64,000 bases of DNA from Myxococcales bacterium (GCA_016794365.1 JAEUKB010000026.1:113631-177630); one strand, 5' to 3'; numbered from the stretch's first letter, positions 1-9,518 are shown. Notes: a model not told the origin generated them from the letters alone. Numbers and translations: made by a program.

Positions 1-2
1 GC

Positions 3-203
3 GAAGGCGATGTCGAAGCCGGTCTACAGGCCGCCGCCGCCATCGGAGACGACCGCATCGCCCAGATGTCTGGACAGCGGGTCAGCCCCGAGCGCTTTAC
101 CCACGGCTCATCGGCCCAGCGGGTTGAGTGGTTCCGTCGCGGCATGAGCCAGGGCCACATCAGTGCCTGCGACACTTTCGGCAACGGAACCCTCGCCCCC
201 TAG
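3..203 (+). CDS. Putative neutral zinc metallopeptidase, C-terminal end (5' end outside window)
   Basis: Only the last 66 codons are present and the reading frame is open to the window edge. The visible tail contains AAAAIGDDRIAQ, FTHGSSAQRV-WF and a final CDTFGNGTLAP. This is the pattern of the C-terminus of the putative neutral zinc metallopeptidase family (YpfJ-like, Pfam Zn_peptidase), which typically ends in an FTHGSS-QR--WF-RG segment followed by a CDTF motif. The HExxH zinc site would lie upstream and cannot be checked here. The gene converges on the SDR gene, with 21 bp between the stops. Confidence 0.75.
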   Translation, partial: EGDVEAGLQAAAAIGDDRIAQMSGQRVSPERFTHGSSAQRVEWFRRGMSQGHISACDTFGNGTLAP

Positions 204-224
204 CGGACCGGCGAGCCGTCTTCC

Positions 225-971
225 TTACATCGACAGGCCGCCGTCCACATCGATCGTGCGACCGTTGAAGTAGTCGCACTCGATGGCGAACTTGACCGCC
301 AGCCAGATGTCCTCGGGAACACCAACGCGACCGACCGGAACCGCAGCCACCAGCGCATCGCGCGCCTTTTGGTTCATGCCCTGGGTCATCGGCGTCTCGA
401 TCATACCCGGAGCGATGGCCACACAGCGGATGCCGAACGGACCGAACTCCCGCGACCAGGTGACCGCGTTGGCTGCCAGCGCCGCCTTGGCCGACACGTA
501 GTTTGACTGGCCCCGGTTGCCGTGACGAGCGATCGACGACATGTTGACGACAATGCCCGGACGCGAGTCCGTCTCGACCATCTTGGCCACGACCTCGCGG
601 ACCATGAAGCTGGCGCCGGTCAGGTTCACGCCAAGCACCGCGTTCCACTGCTCGGTGGTCAGCTTGACGACCTGCCCGGTCGCCTTGTCCTTCTTCACCA
701 GCAAGCCGTCCCGCAGGATGCCCGCGTTGTTGATGAGGCCGTTGAGCCCGCCCATCGCACCGTGCGCCCAGGTCACAAACGCCTGGATGTCCGCTTCATC
801 CGCCACGTTCAGGCGACGGCGATGAATGCCAGCGGGCAGCTCGGCCAGACCCGCTTCGTTTACGTCCCCCACCGCGACCTGCGCACCCGCTTCGTGCAGG
901 CGCTTCGCAAAGTGAGCCCCCATGCCCTGGGCCCCACCCGTGATGATCATCTTCATATCGGAAAGTCGCAT
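225..971 (-). CDS. SDR family NAD(P)-dependent oxidoreductase
   Basis: Classical short-chain dehydrogenase of 248 residues. It has the nucleotide-binding TGGAQGMG motif near residues 11-18, an NNAG motif around residue 80, a catalytic Ser in the VVNMSS segment and a YVSAK catalytic Tyr/Lys pair, followed by the APGMIETPM loop. Length and motifs match FabG/3-hydroxyacyl-CoA dehydrogenase type 2-like enzymes that reduce or oxidise beta-ketoacyl or hydroxyacyl groups. The exact substrate cannot be told. The ATG at 971 is preceded by AGGAG at good spacing, which supports this start. The gene is transcribed away from the acyltransferase gene and shares a divergent promoter region of roughly 150 bp with it. 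Confidence 0.9.
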   Translation of the reverse strand: MRLSDMKMIITGGAQGMGAHFAKRLHEAGAQVAVGDVNEAGLAELPAGIHRRRLNVADEADIQAFVTWAHGAMGGLNGLINNAGILRDGLLVKKDKATGQVVKLTTEQWNAVLGVNLTGASFMVREVVAKMVETDSRPGIVVNMSSIARHGNRGQSNYVSAKAALAANAVTWSREFGPFGIRCVAIAPGMIETPMTQGMNQKARDALVAAVPVGRVGVPEDIWLAVKFAIECDYFNGRTIDVDGGLSM

Positions 972-1123
972 CTACTTTTCTCCTTGGACGAAAGTAAGCC
1001 CTCTACGAGCGGCGGCAGCCTATCACTTCGGCCTGCTGCTGCGCCACTTCTCCAAGGGTCGAAGCCGGGAGCGCACAGCACACGCAATGAAACACGGCAG
1101 TGGATGTAGCGGCTGTCACCGCG

Positions 1124-2764
1124 ATGATACAATCCGTGCTCGTGCAAGGATTTCAGCCGGTCTCTGACTATCCGCTCCTGCGGTTTCATCGTGAGCGCGA
1201 AGGCATTGTGCGAGAGACAACCCAGCGGGCGCTGTCCGCTGTGCTGTTGGAAAGCGCGCCTGAGTACATCCTGAACGACGCCTGCCTACAGGAGATCCGA
1301 CGCTTGTCGGAAAGCTCGGCGCAGGAAGAAGTTCGTGAGCTACCCGAATGGAAGCGGCTGTGGCGATCCCTCGGTGGCAAGGCCAAGCGCGAGCTAGAGC
1401 ACGACCTGCGCGCACTGATAGCCGACTACGCCCAAGACATCGCGGGTGGCTTTAACAAGCAGGTCTACAACTTCGCATCCCAGGTCGTTCCGCCTGCGCT
1501 GTCGCTGCTGCTGTCACCGGAAAAGCCGCTCAAGCTGCCGCTTCAGATGCTTCAGCCGCACAAGCTGCTCGATTCCCTGGCCGAGCGGCTGCAAGTGCAA
1601 GGACCGCTCAGCCACCTGCGCAAGCTGGCCGAGGTCGGAACCCTGGTCTGTGTGCCCACCCACCTGTCGAACCTCGACTCGCCGGTGATGGGCTATGCGC
1701 TGCAAGCTGCGGGACTGCCCCCCACGACGTATGGCGCAGGAAAGAACCTGTTTACCAACCCGATTCTCGGGTTTTTTATGCGCAACTGCGGCGCGTACCG
1801 GGTCGATCGCCGGATTCGACACGACCTGTACAAAGACGTGCTCAAGACCTACTCGCAGGTGATCCTCGAGCGCGGCTATCACTCGATGTTCTTCCCTGGT
1901 GGCACGCGCTCGCGCTCGGGCAAAGTCGAAGGACGGCTCAAGCTCGGGCTGCTCGGCACTGCGCTGACCGCAACCATCGAAGGCTTGCGCCGAGACGCGG
2001 GCGAGTCCACTGGAACGCGCGTCCGCCCGATCTTCATCGTCCCCGTGACCGTCAACCAGCAGCTGGTCCTCGAAGCCGAGACGCTGATCGCCGACTACCT
2101 CAAAGAGACCGGCAAAGCGCGCTTCATCATCGAAGACGACGAGTCCGCCCAGCTTCGCAGGGTGGTGGACTTTGCGCGCTCAATGATGACCGCTGCGGGT
2201 GCCATCGTGATCCGGTTCGGACAGCCGATGGACGTGCTCGGGCACTCGCTCAACGAAGTGGGACAGTCGGTCGGGCCGCACGGACAGCTCGTGGACCTGG
2301 CGCGCTACTTCTGGGTGAAGGGACGACCCCAGGCGCTGCCGCAGCGGGACGCAGAGTACATGAACCAGACAGCGTCGGCCATCGCGCGCGCCTATCGACG
2401 AGAGACGGTGCTGCTGCCCACCCACTTGCTCGCCTCGGTGCTGTGGCGACGCATCGGCCAAGCCTTGCCGGGTCTGGACCTGTATCGCAGGCTGCGTCAG
2501 CCGCTGGACCTGCATGTCTCGCACGCCGACCTGCTGGCCGATGTGGCGCGCCTTCAGACCCAGCTACGCAACAAGCGACATCACCTTGGACCTCGCGCCG
2601 ACGGAACCCCGGAGCAGGTCATTGAAGCGGGACTGGCTGCCTTTGCCAGCTACCACACTGAACCAGCAGCGATCCGGACGCCGTCGAACGCGGTGAGCAT
2701 CGGCGACCGGCAGCTTCTGTACTACTACCAGAACCGTGTCGAGTCGTTGGGGGATGCAGAATGA
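1124..2764 (+). CDS. Glycerol-3-phosphate/lysophosphatidate acyltransferase-like protein (PlsB/PlsC superfamily)
   Basis: The protein has about 546 residues. Acyltransferase motif I (THLSNLD, the H-x4-D catalytic pair) is followed by a block II-like FMRNCGAYRVDR and by FFPGGTRSRSGK, corresponding to block III of GPAT/AGPAT enzymes, where many family members have Glu instead of the first Gly of GG. It probably acylates glycerol-3-phosphate or a lysolipid at the membrane. Long helical N- and C-terminal extensions recall PlsB-type proteins. Two starts are possible, GTG at 1100 or ATG at 1124, and neither has a clear Shine-Dalgarno; ATG was preferred. The stop overlaps the next start as ATGA, so translation is coupled to the GpsA-like gene. 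Confidence 0.8.
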   Translation: MIQSVLVQGFQPVSDYPLLRFHREREGIVRETTQRALSAVLLESAPEYILNDACLQEIRRLSESSAQEEVRELPEWKRLWRSLGGKAKRELEHDLRALIADYAQDIAGGFNKQVYNFASQVVPPALSLLLSPEKPLKLPLQMLQPHKLLDSLAERLQVQGPLSHLRKLAEVGTLVCVPTHLSNLDSPVMGYALQAAGLPPTTYGAGKNLFTNPILGFFMRNCGAYRVDRRIRHDLYKDVLKTYSQVILERGYHSMFFPGGTRSRSGKVEGRLKLGLLGTALTATIEGLRRDAGESTGTRVRPIFIVPVTVNQQLVLEAETLIADYLKETGKARFIIEDDESAQLRRVVDFARSMMTAAGAIVIRFGQPMDVLGHSLNEVGQSVGPHGQLVDLARYFWVKGRPQALPQRDAEYMNQTASAIARAYRRETVLLPTHLLASVLWRRIGQALPGLDLYRRLRQPLDLHVSHADLLADVARLQTQLRNKRHHLGPRADGTPEQVIEAGLAAFASYHTEPAAIRTPSNAVSIGDRQLLYYYQNRVESLGDAE

Positions 2765-3849
2765 GCGGCCTTACAGTTGCAGTCATCGGTGGCGGAAGGT
2801 GGGCGCGAGCCCTTGCGGGATTTTTGCTTCACAACCAGCGCCGCGCGCCCGATCGCATCACCAAGGTGCTTCACTATCGCCCCCCGCGTGAGCTGGTCCG
2901 GGCGCAAGAAGACAACCGCAGCGAGCCCGATGCCGCCCCACTAGACGTTGCAGTGGCCGCAGGTGAAGTCCCCGATGTCAGCGCCGTAGACAGTGCCCAG
3001 CAGGCAGAGCGTCGCCAGGTGACTTCGATCAACGTGTCGGAGCTGGGCCAAGCCGATGTCATCTTTTTGGCCGTGCCCGCGCCGTCCGTTCGCAAGGTGC
3101 TGCGGCTGGCCGCTCCCCATCTGCACGGAGCCCAGAGCCTCATTCACGCCATCGGCAGCGTCATCCCGGCGTGCGAGGAGCATCCCCACACCACGCTGAT
3201 CTCTCATGCCGTGGGGGAAGAGACGCCGATTCGCAAGGTGGGTGGTCTGGCCGGTCCGGCGCTGGCTCCCGACCTGGAAGAGTTTGCCCCCGCCGCGCTG
3301 GTCTGTGGCAGCCGCTTTGATGAAGTCGGAACGCAGGCCATCCAGGTGCTGTCGGGACACTCGCTGCTCGTCTATACCACCCGCGATCTGATAGGCGTTG
3401 AGCTGTCGCGGGCGGGTTCCTCGGTGATTGCGCTGGCGGCAGGCGTGGCCAACATCCTCGACTTGGGAACCCCAGCACGGGCCATTCTCATCACACGCGG
3501 CGCGGCAGAGCTGGCCCGCATCGCGGTAAAGCTCGGCGCAGAGGAGCGAACCTTCTTCGGCCTGGCAGGTGTCGGTGAGTTTGTCGCTGCCACCGAGCGA
3601 CGCGGCTCAGCCGACTTTGAGCTGGGACGGCTGCTCGGACAGCGCGTGCCGCTCGCCGAAGCCCAAAAGCAGGTCGGTCGCGTCTGCGATGGCCCCAGCA
3701 TGGTCCGCGAAGCGCACCTGCTCGGTCACAAGTTCCACGTCCGCACCTCGATTGTGTCGGCGCTGTATCAGCTCCTGCACGGCAAGTTCGACACCAAGGA
3801 TGCGCTGATGGCGCTGCTATCAACCGACATCCACAACGAGCACGAGTAG
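2761..3849 (+). CDS. GpsA-like glycerol-3-phosphate dehydrogenase homologue with degenerate active site
   Basis: The protein has 362 residues. The N-terminal Rossmann motif VIGGGRWARAL and the C-terminal all-helical domain (DLIGVELS, ITRGAAELARIA, LAGVGEF) align by eye with GpsA, which makes glycerol-3-phosphate from DHAP. Several family-invariant residues are changed. The TKG segment reads AIGSVI, GPSFA reads GPALA, the catalytic Lys of the (A/V)KN motif is Ser (AGSSVIALAAG), GLGDL reads GVGEF, and the SRN segment reads SAD. An extra roughly 25-residue loop follows the first Rossmann unit. Four-base overlap with the acyltransferase gene suggests a partner or regulatory role in phospholipid entry rather than normal catalysis. 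This is inference. Confidence 0.75.
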   Translation: MSGLTVAVIGGGRWARALAGFLLHNQRRAPDRITKVLHYRPPRELVRAQEDNRSEPDAAPLDVAVAAGEVPDVSAVDSAQQAERRQVTSINVSELGQADVIFLAVPAPSVRKVLRLAAPHLHGAQSLIHAIGSVIPACEEHPHTTLISHAVGEETPIRKVGGLAGPALAPDLEEFAPAALVCGSRFDEVGTQAIQVLSGHSLLVYTTRDLIGVELSRAGSSVIALAAGVANILDLGTPARAILITRGAAELARIAVKLGAEERTFFGLAGVGEFVAATERRGSADFELGRLLGQRVPLAEAQKQVGRVCDGPSMVREAHLLGHKFHVRTSIVSALYQLLHGKFDTKDALMALLSTDIHNEHE

Positions 3850-3862
3850 CCCGCGCGCCAAG

Positions 3863-4480
3863 CTACGGTCGCCAGCTCGGCCAGTCGCTGGGCAGCAGCC
3901 CGGCGCTCGCCAGGTCTTCCACCACCGCGCACAGCGGCAGGCCCACCACGTTGTCGTAGCTGCCCTCGATGCCCCGCACAAACGCAGAGAACCGACCCTG
4001 GATGGCGTAGGCACCAGCCTTGCCGCGCCACTCTTCACTGCGCAGATAGCCCGCGATCTCGGCATCGGACAGCCGCCGGACCGTCACTTGGGTCGCCACC
4101 GCGCGACTGATTCGCTGAAGCTGCCCGCTTCCATCGACGTAGCGCAGGTGATAGCCGGTCAGCACCGCATGCGACTTGCCCGAAAGCATCGTCAGCATCT
4201 GCCGCGCGGCCCCTTCATGCGGAGGCTTGCCAAGCAGCGCGCCATCGACCGTCACAATCGTATCCGCACCGAGTACCGGCGAGCCCGGCGCGCACAGCTT
4301 GGACGCTGCGTCAGCTTTTTGCTGGGAAAGGCGCAGCACCAGTGCCTCTGGCTGCTCGCCCACCTGCGGGGTTTCATCGAGATCCACCGGCCACACCGCG
4401 TGGGGAATGGCTGCCGCAGACAGCATATCGATGCGCCGAGGCGAGGCCGAAGCAAGGACCAGAAGCGACATGCCGCGCAT
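3863..4480 (-). CDS. maf: Maf family nucleotide pyrophosphatase
   Basis: The protein has 205 residues and all Maf signatures: ASASPRR at the N-terminus, DLDET, LGADTIV, GKP, an LTGYHL segment and the C-terminal AYAIQGRFSAF / GSYDNVVGLPL block. Maf proteins hydrolyse non-canonical or pyrimidine nucleoside triphosphates to monophosphates in the cytoplasm and are linked to septum arrest. The AIQG type with a GSY-NVVGLPL tail is typical of the dTTP/UTP (YhdE) branch. A second ATG at 4471 fits the usual family start and could be the true one. It converges on the GpsA-like gene with 13 bp between stops. Confidence 0.9.
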   Translation of the reverse strand: MRGMSLLVLASASPRRIDMLSAAAIPHAVWPVDLDETPQVGEQPEALVLRLSQQKADAASKLCAPGSPVLGADTIVTVDGALLGKPPHEGAARQMLTMLSGKSHAVLTGYHLRYVDGSGQLQRISRAVATQVTVRRLSDAEIAGYLRSEEWRGKAGAYAIQGRFSAFVRGIEGSYDNVVGLPLCAVVEDLASAGLLPSDWPSWRP

Positions 4481-4568
4481 CTATACACGTTCGGTCGGCC
4501 CTCTCAAGTACACTCATGATGCGGCGTACTGCTTAGATGCCGTGTTCTTTGCACAAAGGGGGATTCTT

Positions 4569-6308
4569 ATGCGTAGCACGCTTACTCGCCTGTTTCCGAT
4601 GCTGCTCGCCAGTGTGGCTGGCTTTGTGTTCTCTGTCTGCGGCTCTGTCGCCACCGAGTGCGATAGCGGCAGTAGCTGCTCCATCGAGCCAACCTGTACC
4701 GACAAGGTTCGCAACGGCACCGAGACAGACATCGACTGCGGTGGCTCCTGCGCGACCAAGTGCCAGGCCATGGGGAAGTGCGGTACCTCAGAGGACTGCG
4801 GCAGTGGCCTGGTCTGCCTAAGCGGTGCCTGCGCGGCCCCATCTTGCAAAGACGGCATCAAGGACGGCGATGAGACGGACGTAGACTGCGGTGGAAGCTG
4901 CTTCGCGTGTGCCCCAACTGCGGTCTGCAAGGTCAACGGTGACTGCACTTCGCAGAACTGCTCAGGTGGCCAGTGCGCAGCCCCCACCTGCACCGATGGC
5001 ATCAAGAACGGCAGCGAAAGCGACAAGGACTGCGGTGGAAGCTGCTCTCCCTGCGCGATTGGCAAGAGCTGCGTGGTGGATGGCGACTGCGCCCCGCTCA
5101 CCTGCGGCACCCCAGTTCCCGAAGGTCAGAGTGCGGTCTGCGGCCTGGGGAATGGCAGCGATCTGGACCTGACCGTGCCAGCGGGCATGACCAAGGTCGT
5201 CAATAACGTCGCCACCAGTGGGACTGGCGCAGCAGCAAGCACCACGCTGACGGTTCGCGATGGCGCAGGCTTTGCGCCCGACCAGATTGTGCTGATCCAC
5301 CAAACCCAAGGCACCGGCGCGGGCCAGCATGAGCTAAACCGCGTGGCCGCCATCAACGGCACCACCCTGACCTTGAAGACCCCGCTCAAGTACGACTACG
5401 TCACCGGATCGCAGGTCATCGTGGTGCCGCAGTACGGCACCGTGAACGTAGCCAACACGGCGACGCTGACGGCCCCCGCGTGGGATGGTCAAAAGGGCGG
5501 ACTGTTGGTGTTTATGGCCAAGGGCGATGTCACGATCGCAGGCACGGTGACCATGGCAGGCAAAGGCTTCCGTGGCGCAGGTGTCGTCGGAACCTGCTTC
5601 CCGAGCGCCCCCGGCTGCCTCCTCAACCACGGACGCACGGGTGAGTCTGCCACCGGCCCAGCCAACTTCTCGACCCTGAGCGCCCAGTCGAAGGGCAACA
5701 ACAACGGCGGCGGTGGCGGCGGCGGCACCCGTGGTCAGGACTGCGCAGCCGGAGGCGGTGGCTCCTACGGCACCGCAGGCACAGCCGGTGTCGATGGCTC
5801 TTTAGGAAACTGCATCGCAGTCGCCGGTCAGCATGGTGGTGGCCTGGCCGGTGCGATGGTCGGTGGCCCGGATCTCACCCAGTCGATCTTCCTAGGGAGT
5901 GCGGGCGGCGAAGGCGGACCAGACGAAGACGGCGCCTTCCCTGGCCCCGGCGGCAACGGCGGCGGCTCGGTCATCATCTGGAGCAAGTCCGTCGCGGTCG
6001 ATGCCACCACCGGCACGGTCAACGTCAGCGGCGTCGCGGGCGGCGTCGGCTCGACCACAGGACCGTGCGGCGGCTCGGGCGCTGGCATGGGCAACGGCGG
6101 CGGCGGCGCAGGCGGCGCGGTTCGCATCGTCACCACCGATGCAGTGTCGCTGGGCACAGGTCGCGTCACGGCAGCAGGTGGCGCAGGTGGCGCGGCGGGT
6201 AGCTGCGGCGCAGCCTATCCCGGTGGCGCAGGCGGTCTGGGTCGCGTCCAGGTCCGCGCGGGCGGCACGATCACCGGAACCAGCACCCCCGCAGCCTTCA
6301 CCAACTAG
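4569..6308 (+). CDS. Secreted Cys-rich repeat protein with Gly-rich C-terminal region
   Basis: The product has 579 residues and an N-terminal signal peptide (MRSTLTRLFPMLLASVAGFV). Residues about 40-170 hold three clear copies of a Cys-rich module with the order C-D-G-(I/V)-x-(D/N)-G-x-E-(T/S)-D-x-D-C-G-G-S-C. This is a repeat common in myxobacterial secreted proteins. A domain of unknown type follows, and the last 200 residues are Gly/Ala-rich with runs of Gly. It is probably exported and cell-surface or extracellular; the ligand is unknown. The ATG at 4569 follows an AGGGGG-type ribosome site. The frame is open upstream to 4176, but that part overlaps maf and lacks protein character. Confidence 0.8.
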   Translation: MRSTLTRLFPMLLASVAGFVFSVCGSVATECDSGSSCSIEPTCTDKVRNGTETDIDCGGSCATKCQAMGKCGTSEDCGSGLVCLSGACAAPSCKDGIKDGDETDVDCGGSCFACAPTAVCKVNGDCTSQNCSGGQCAAPTCTDGIKNGSESDKDCGGSCSPCAIGKSCVVDGDCAPLTCGTPVPEGQSAVCGLGNGSDLDLTVPAGMTKVVNNVATSGTGAAASTTLTVRDGAGFAPDQIVLIHQTQGTGAGQHELNRVAAINGTTLTLKTPLKYDYVTGSQVIVVPQYGTVNVANTATLTAPAWDGQKGGLLVFMAKGDVTIAGTVTMAGKGFRGAGVVGTCFPSAPGCLLNHGRTGESATGPANFSTLSAQSKGNNNGGGGGGGTRGQDCAAGGGGSYGTAGTAGVDGSLGNCIAVAGQHGGGLAGAMVGGPDLTQSIFLGSAGGEGGPDEDGAFPGPGGNGGGSVIIWSKSVAVDATTGTVNVSGVAGGVGSTTGPCGGSGAGMGNGGGGAGGAVRIVTTDAVSLGTGRVTAAGGAGGAAGSCGAAYPGGAGGLGRVQVRAGGTITGTSTPAAFTN

Positions 6309-6398
6309 AGCCCGCAGCCTGTTGCGCGGCGGACCGCACCAGCCCCAAGTCGCCACGCGCGGTGGAACCCCTGGCGACTCCACGTCGTCTAGGGGGGC

Positions 6399-7505
6399 AT
6401 GAACACACCCCACACTGCGTCTCTTGTTCTCTCTACACTGCTTGCTGCCGGTTGCTCCGGTGGTAACGCGGACCTTGGCTACCTAGACGGAGGCACCACC
6501 AGCGATGGCGGCAGCACCGACATGGCCAATCGCTTTGCCGAAGTCGATCGCATTGCCCAGGCCAACGCCGCTGCGGTCGGAGCCTTCGGCTTGGCCATCT
6601 ATGGAAGCGGCGATCAGCTCCTGTTTCAGAAGATGTACGGCGACTTTTCCCCCGATCGCCGTGTCGCGGTCGCGTCTTCCAGCAAGTGGATCAGCGGCCT
6701 GACCCTGTTTCGCTTGGTGAGTGATGGGCGGCTGAGCCTGGATAGCACCACCGGCACGGTCCTGGGCTGGACCGGCCCCAAGTCCGCCATCACGCTGCGA
6801 CAGCTTCTGTCGTTTACGTCGGGTCTGCCACCGGATGCCAACTGCACGCTCAATCCGTCGATCAAGCTGCAAGACTGCGTCAGCCAGATTGCCCAGCTCA
6901 ACCTGACCGCGACACCGGGCACGCGCTACGACTATGGCTCGACGCACCTGGCGGTGGCAGGACGGATGGCCGAGGTCGTCACCGGCAAGACCTGGAACGA
7001 CCTGTTCGCCGAGCAGCTCCGCACGCCGCTCGGCCTGCCCACCGAGGTGACGTACTACACCGCGCCCAACCAGCTGCTCGGGCAGCAAAACCCGCTCATC
7101 GCGGGCGGTCTGGTGGTCAGCATGAACGAATACGCCCCGCTGCTCGGCCTGCTGTTTCGGCGCGGCCTGCTGAGCGGTCAGCGCATCATCCGGGACGATC
7201 TGTTTACCGACCAGGCCAAGACACCGTATCCCAGCGCCGTGATTGGCGAGTCCCCCATGCAGCAAGCCGGTTATCCGTACCTGTACGGCCTGACTGCGTG
7301 GCTGGAGTGTGACACCCCGGCCACTGGCTGCCAGGTGATCTCTTCCCCAGGGGCGTTTGGCTTTACGCCCTGGATCGACCGCGATGCGGGCTACTACGCG
7401 ATCATCGGTACGCTCAACACCACCAGCTCAGGCAAGGTCGTGAAGGCTTCGGTCGATACCGCGCAGCAGCTCAAGCCCGCGATTCGCGCCGCGCTGGGCA
7501 AGTAG
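6399..7505 (+). CDS. Serine hydrolase, beta-lactamase/class C-like lipoprotein
   Basis: The product has 368 residues. An N-terminal lipobox (LAAGCSGG) is followed by an Asp/Gly/Ser/Thr-rich spacer, so it is predicted to be lipid-anchored outside the cytoplasm. The core belongs to the serine beta-lactamase-like superfamily. SSSKWISG supplies the SxxK nucleophile motif, and YDYGSTH occupies the place of the YxN motif. Block LRQLLSFTSGLP is the usual family segment after the nucleophile. Such proteins act as esterases, D-aminopeptidases or peptidoglycan peptidases, and the substrate cannot be told. A G-rich run immediately precedes the ATG. It converges on the following propeller gene with 16 bp between. 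Confidence 0.8.
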   Translation: MNTPHTASLVLSTLLAAGCSGGNADLGYLDGGTTSDGGSTDMANRFAEVDRIAQANAAAVGAFGLAIYGSGDQLLFQKMYGDFSPDRRVAVASSSKWISGLTLFRLVSDGRLSLDSTTGTVLGWTGPKSAITLRQLLSFTSGLPPDANCTLNPSIKLQDCVSQIAQLNLTATPGTRYDYGSTHLAVAGRMAEVVTGKTWNDLFAEQLRTPLGLPTEVTYYTAPNQLLGQQNPLIAGGLVVSMNEYAPLLGLLFRRGLLSGQRIIRDDLFTDQAKTPYPSAVIGESPMQQAGYPYLYGLTAWLECDTPATGCQVISSPGAFGFTPWIDRDAGYYAIIGTLNTTSSGKVVKASVDTAQQLKPAIRAALGK

Positions 7506-7521
7506 CGCGCGTCCGCAGACC

Positions 7522-9405
7522 CTACCGTCCATCCATCTGAATCACCAGGCCGCTGTCTCCGATGGCGTAGTGGCTCTTGCCGCTGCGACCCACACCGAAG
7601 ATCTCAAAGTTGGTCCCGAGCGGCTCTTCCTTCCAGCTTGCGCCGTCCCAGTGCAGCAGCTCTCCGTAGTGGCCGCCGAGCCAGATATCAAACGGCCCGG
7701 AGCCGGACAGAGACGACGGGAAGGTAATGCCAGTGGGAACGGACTGATCGTCCCAGGTGCTGCCGCTGTAGCGAGACAAAAACAGGTTCTTGCCAACATT
7801 CCAGCCGCCAGTTGCCCAGACATCGCGCGGCCCGCTGCCCCACAGCGCCACCACCTCTGCCGGGAAGGTCTTGGGCCACAGCGACCACTTGCTGCCGTCG
7901 TAGTGTGCCAGCTTGCCGTCCGCTCCGCCCAGCCAGACATCGTTGGCAGCGGACGCCCAGATCGCAGTGACCTTGCTGATGCCCAGGCTGACCGTTTGGC
8001 TTGCATAGCTGCTGCCGTTGTAATGCACCACGGTCCCAGCATCCCCAGCGAACCAGACATCGCTGCTGCTTGTGCCCGAGACCCCGATGAGCCGCTCCGA
8101 GCTGCCGCCAAAGCGCTGCGACACAGCGGCCCAGGTTGCGCCGTCGAAGTGAGCGACGCGCCCGTAGTCACCCACGGCCCAGACATCGCTGCTGCTCGTG
8201 CCCCAGATCCCGGCGTAGCTGGTGCTGTCCCCCATGATGCCGCCCCACGCTAGCTGGCCGCCCCGGATGCGCAGGATGGTGCCGCTGCGACCCGCTGCAA
8301 ACACGTCGCCTTGTGGGCTTGTATAGACCGCGCGAAGCTGATCGGACTGGCCGCTGGATAGCTGCCGCCAGCTGGTGCCGTTCCAGCGCCCGATGTAGCC
8401 CCGGATGCCGACGCCAATCTGCTCTCGCCCCGCTGGCCCGCCGGTACCGGAAATGGAGGTCAGTAGCGTGCCCATATACAGCTGCTGGGTCCAGCTGCTG
8501 CCGTTAAACAGCGCGGGCTTGGTACCCGCCAGCCAGACCTCGCTCGCCGACGCAGCCGACACGCTGTAGTACGTCTCTTTCGGAACGGCTGCTTGCAGCA
8601 CCCAGCGCCCAGCTTCCAGGCGATAGACGGTCGTGCCGCTGTTTTGGCCGGACTGAAACAGAATCAGCCAGCACTCCCCAGTCGGAGAACACGACAGCGA
8701 GCCGATGTTCAAAACGCCCGCGAGCGTCTGCTTGGTAAAGGTGCTGCCGTTGAAATAGAGCAGTCCACCCGCTTCCCCGCCGAACCAGACATTGCTTGGG
8801 CTGCTGCCGCTGACCTGAAACAGGGCCGAGGTAAACGGCGCGGTCTGCTTGACCCAGCTGGTTCCGTTGTAGCGATAAATCTGGCCTTGGATGCCCACCA
8901 TCCAGACATCGCTGGGACCCGATCCCCAGACGCTGTGGATGCCTTTCCAGGAAAACTCGGGCAGCTCTGTCCAGGTCTTGCCATCAAAGTGAAGGACCGC
9001 AGTGCCCACCACCCAGACATCGCTGGGAGAAGAGCCCCACACCTGCTCTAGGAAGTTCTGCTTCTTCCATGCGGGATGCCGCACAAGGACTGCGCTGTCC
9101 CCTTCGATCCGTACCAGCGAGTTGCCCGCCACCGCCCAGCCATTGCCGGTGCCATCGCGCCAGACCGCCTCGTGGTAGTTCCCTTGCGGCAGGGGGTTGC
9201 GCCAGCACGGTGTCTCACACTGCATCGCGGGTCCAACGGCCATGTCCGGGACCGTCATATCGACGCGGACTTCCGGCATTCCCAGATCGATGGACATCTG
9301 CTCCTCTACAGACGGAGCGCCCCCTTTGCTACAAGACGACAGGGTCCAAAGGACCAAAGGCCAGGTCCGCAGGAAGGTAGATACAGAGCGAGCCGAGGTG
9401 AGCAT
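7522..9405 (-). CDS. Beta-propeller-like repeat lipoprotein ('SDVW-VG' repeats)
   Basis: The product has 627 residues. The N-terminus has a hydrophobic signal ending in SSCSKGG, a likely lipobox, followed by an acidic Met/Asp/Pro/Val spacer. The rest is about eleven imperfect repeats of 40-60 residues, each with a W-G-(S/T)-x-(P/S)-x-D-V-W-x-(V/A/G)-G core and a nearby H-(F/Y)-(D/N)-G-x-x-W strand. This pattern implies a beta-propeller displayed on the surface. The family is abundant in myxobacteria and its function is unknown. The ATG at 9405 has AAGGA upstream. It is transcribed divergently from the CocE-type hydrolase gene. Confidence 0.8.
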   Translation of the reverse strand: MLTSARSVSTFLRTWPLVLWTLSSCSKGGAPSVEEQMSIDLGMPEVRVDMTVPDMAVGPAMQCETPCWRNPLPQGNYHEAVWRDGTGNGWAVAGNSLVRIEGDSAVLVRHPAWKKQNFLEQVWGSSPSDVWVVGTAVLHFDGKTWTELPEFSWKGIHSVWGSGPSDVWMVGIQGQIYRYNGTSWVKQTAPFTSALFQVSGSSPSNVWFGGEAGGLLYFNGSTFTKQTLAGVLNIGSLSCSPTGECWLILFQSGQNSGTTVYRLEAGRWVLQAAVPKETYYSVSAASASEVWLAGTKPALFNGSSWTQQLYMGTLLTSISGTGGPAGREQIGVGIRGYIGRWNGTSWRQLSSGQSDQLRAVYTSPQGDVFAAGRSGTILRIRGGQLAWGGIMGDSTSYAGIWGTSSSDVWAVGDYGRVAHFDGATWAAVSQRFGGSSERLIGVSGTSSSDVWFAGDAGTVVHYNGSSYASQTVSLGISKVTAIWASAANDVWLGGADGKLAHYDGSKWSLWPKTFPAEVVALWGSGPRDVWATGGWNVGKNLFLSRYSGSTWDDQSVPTGITFPSSLSGSGPFDIWLGGHYGELLHWDGASWKEEPLGTNFEIFGVGRSGKSHYAIGDSGLVIQMDGR

Positions 9406-9518
9406 CAGGATTCCTTAGAAGCTGCTCGGCTGGATAACAGCGATGGTCCGAAGCTGTCAACGGCGACGCGGCAAAGAATCCGTTGACCGCGCAGGACGGT
9501 GCTGGCTTAAGTGTGCCG

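Noticed and set aside
522..1109. Plus-strand frame opposite the SDR gene
   Set aside because: Shadow of the SDR coding strand; it has no ribosome site and no motifs.
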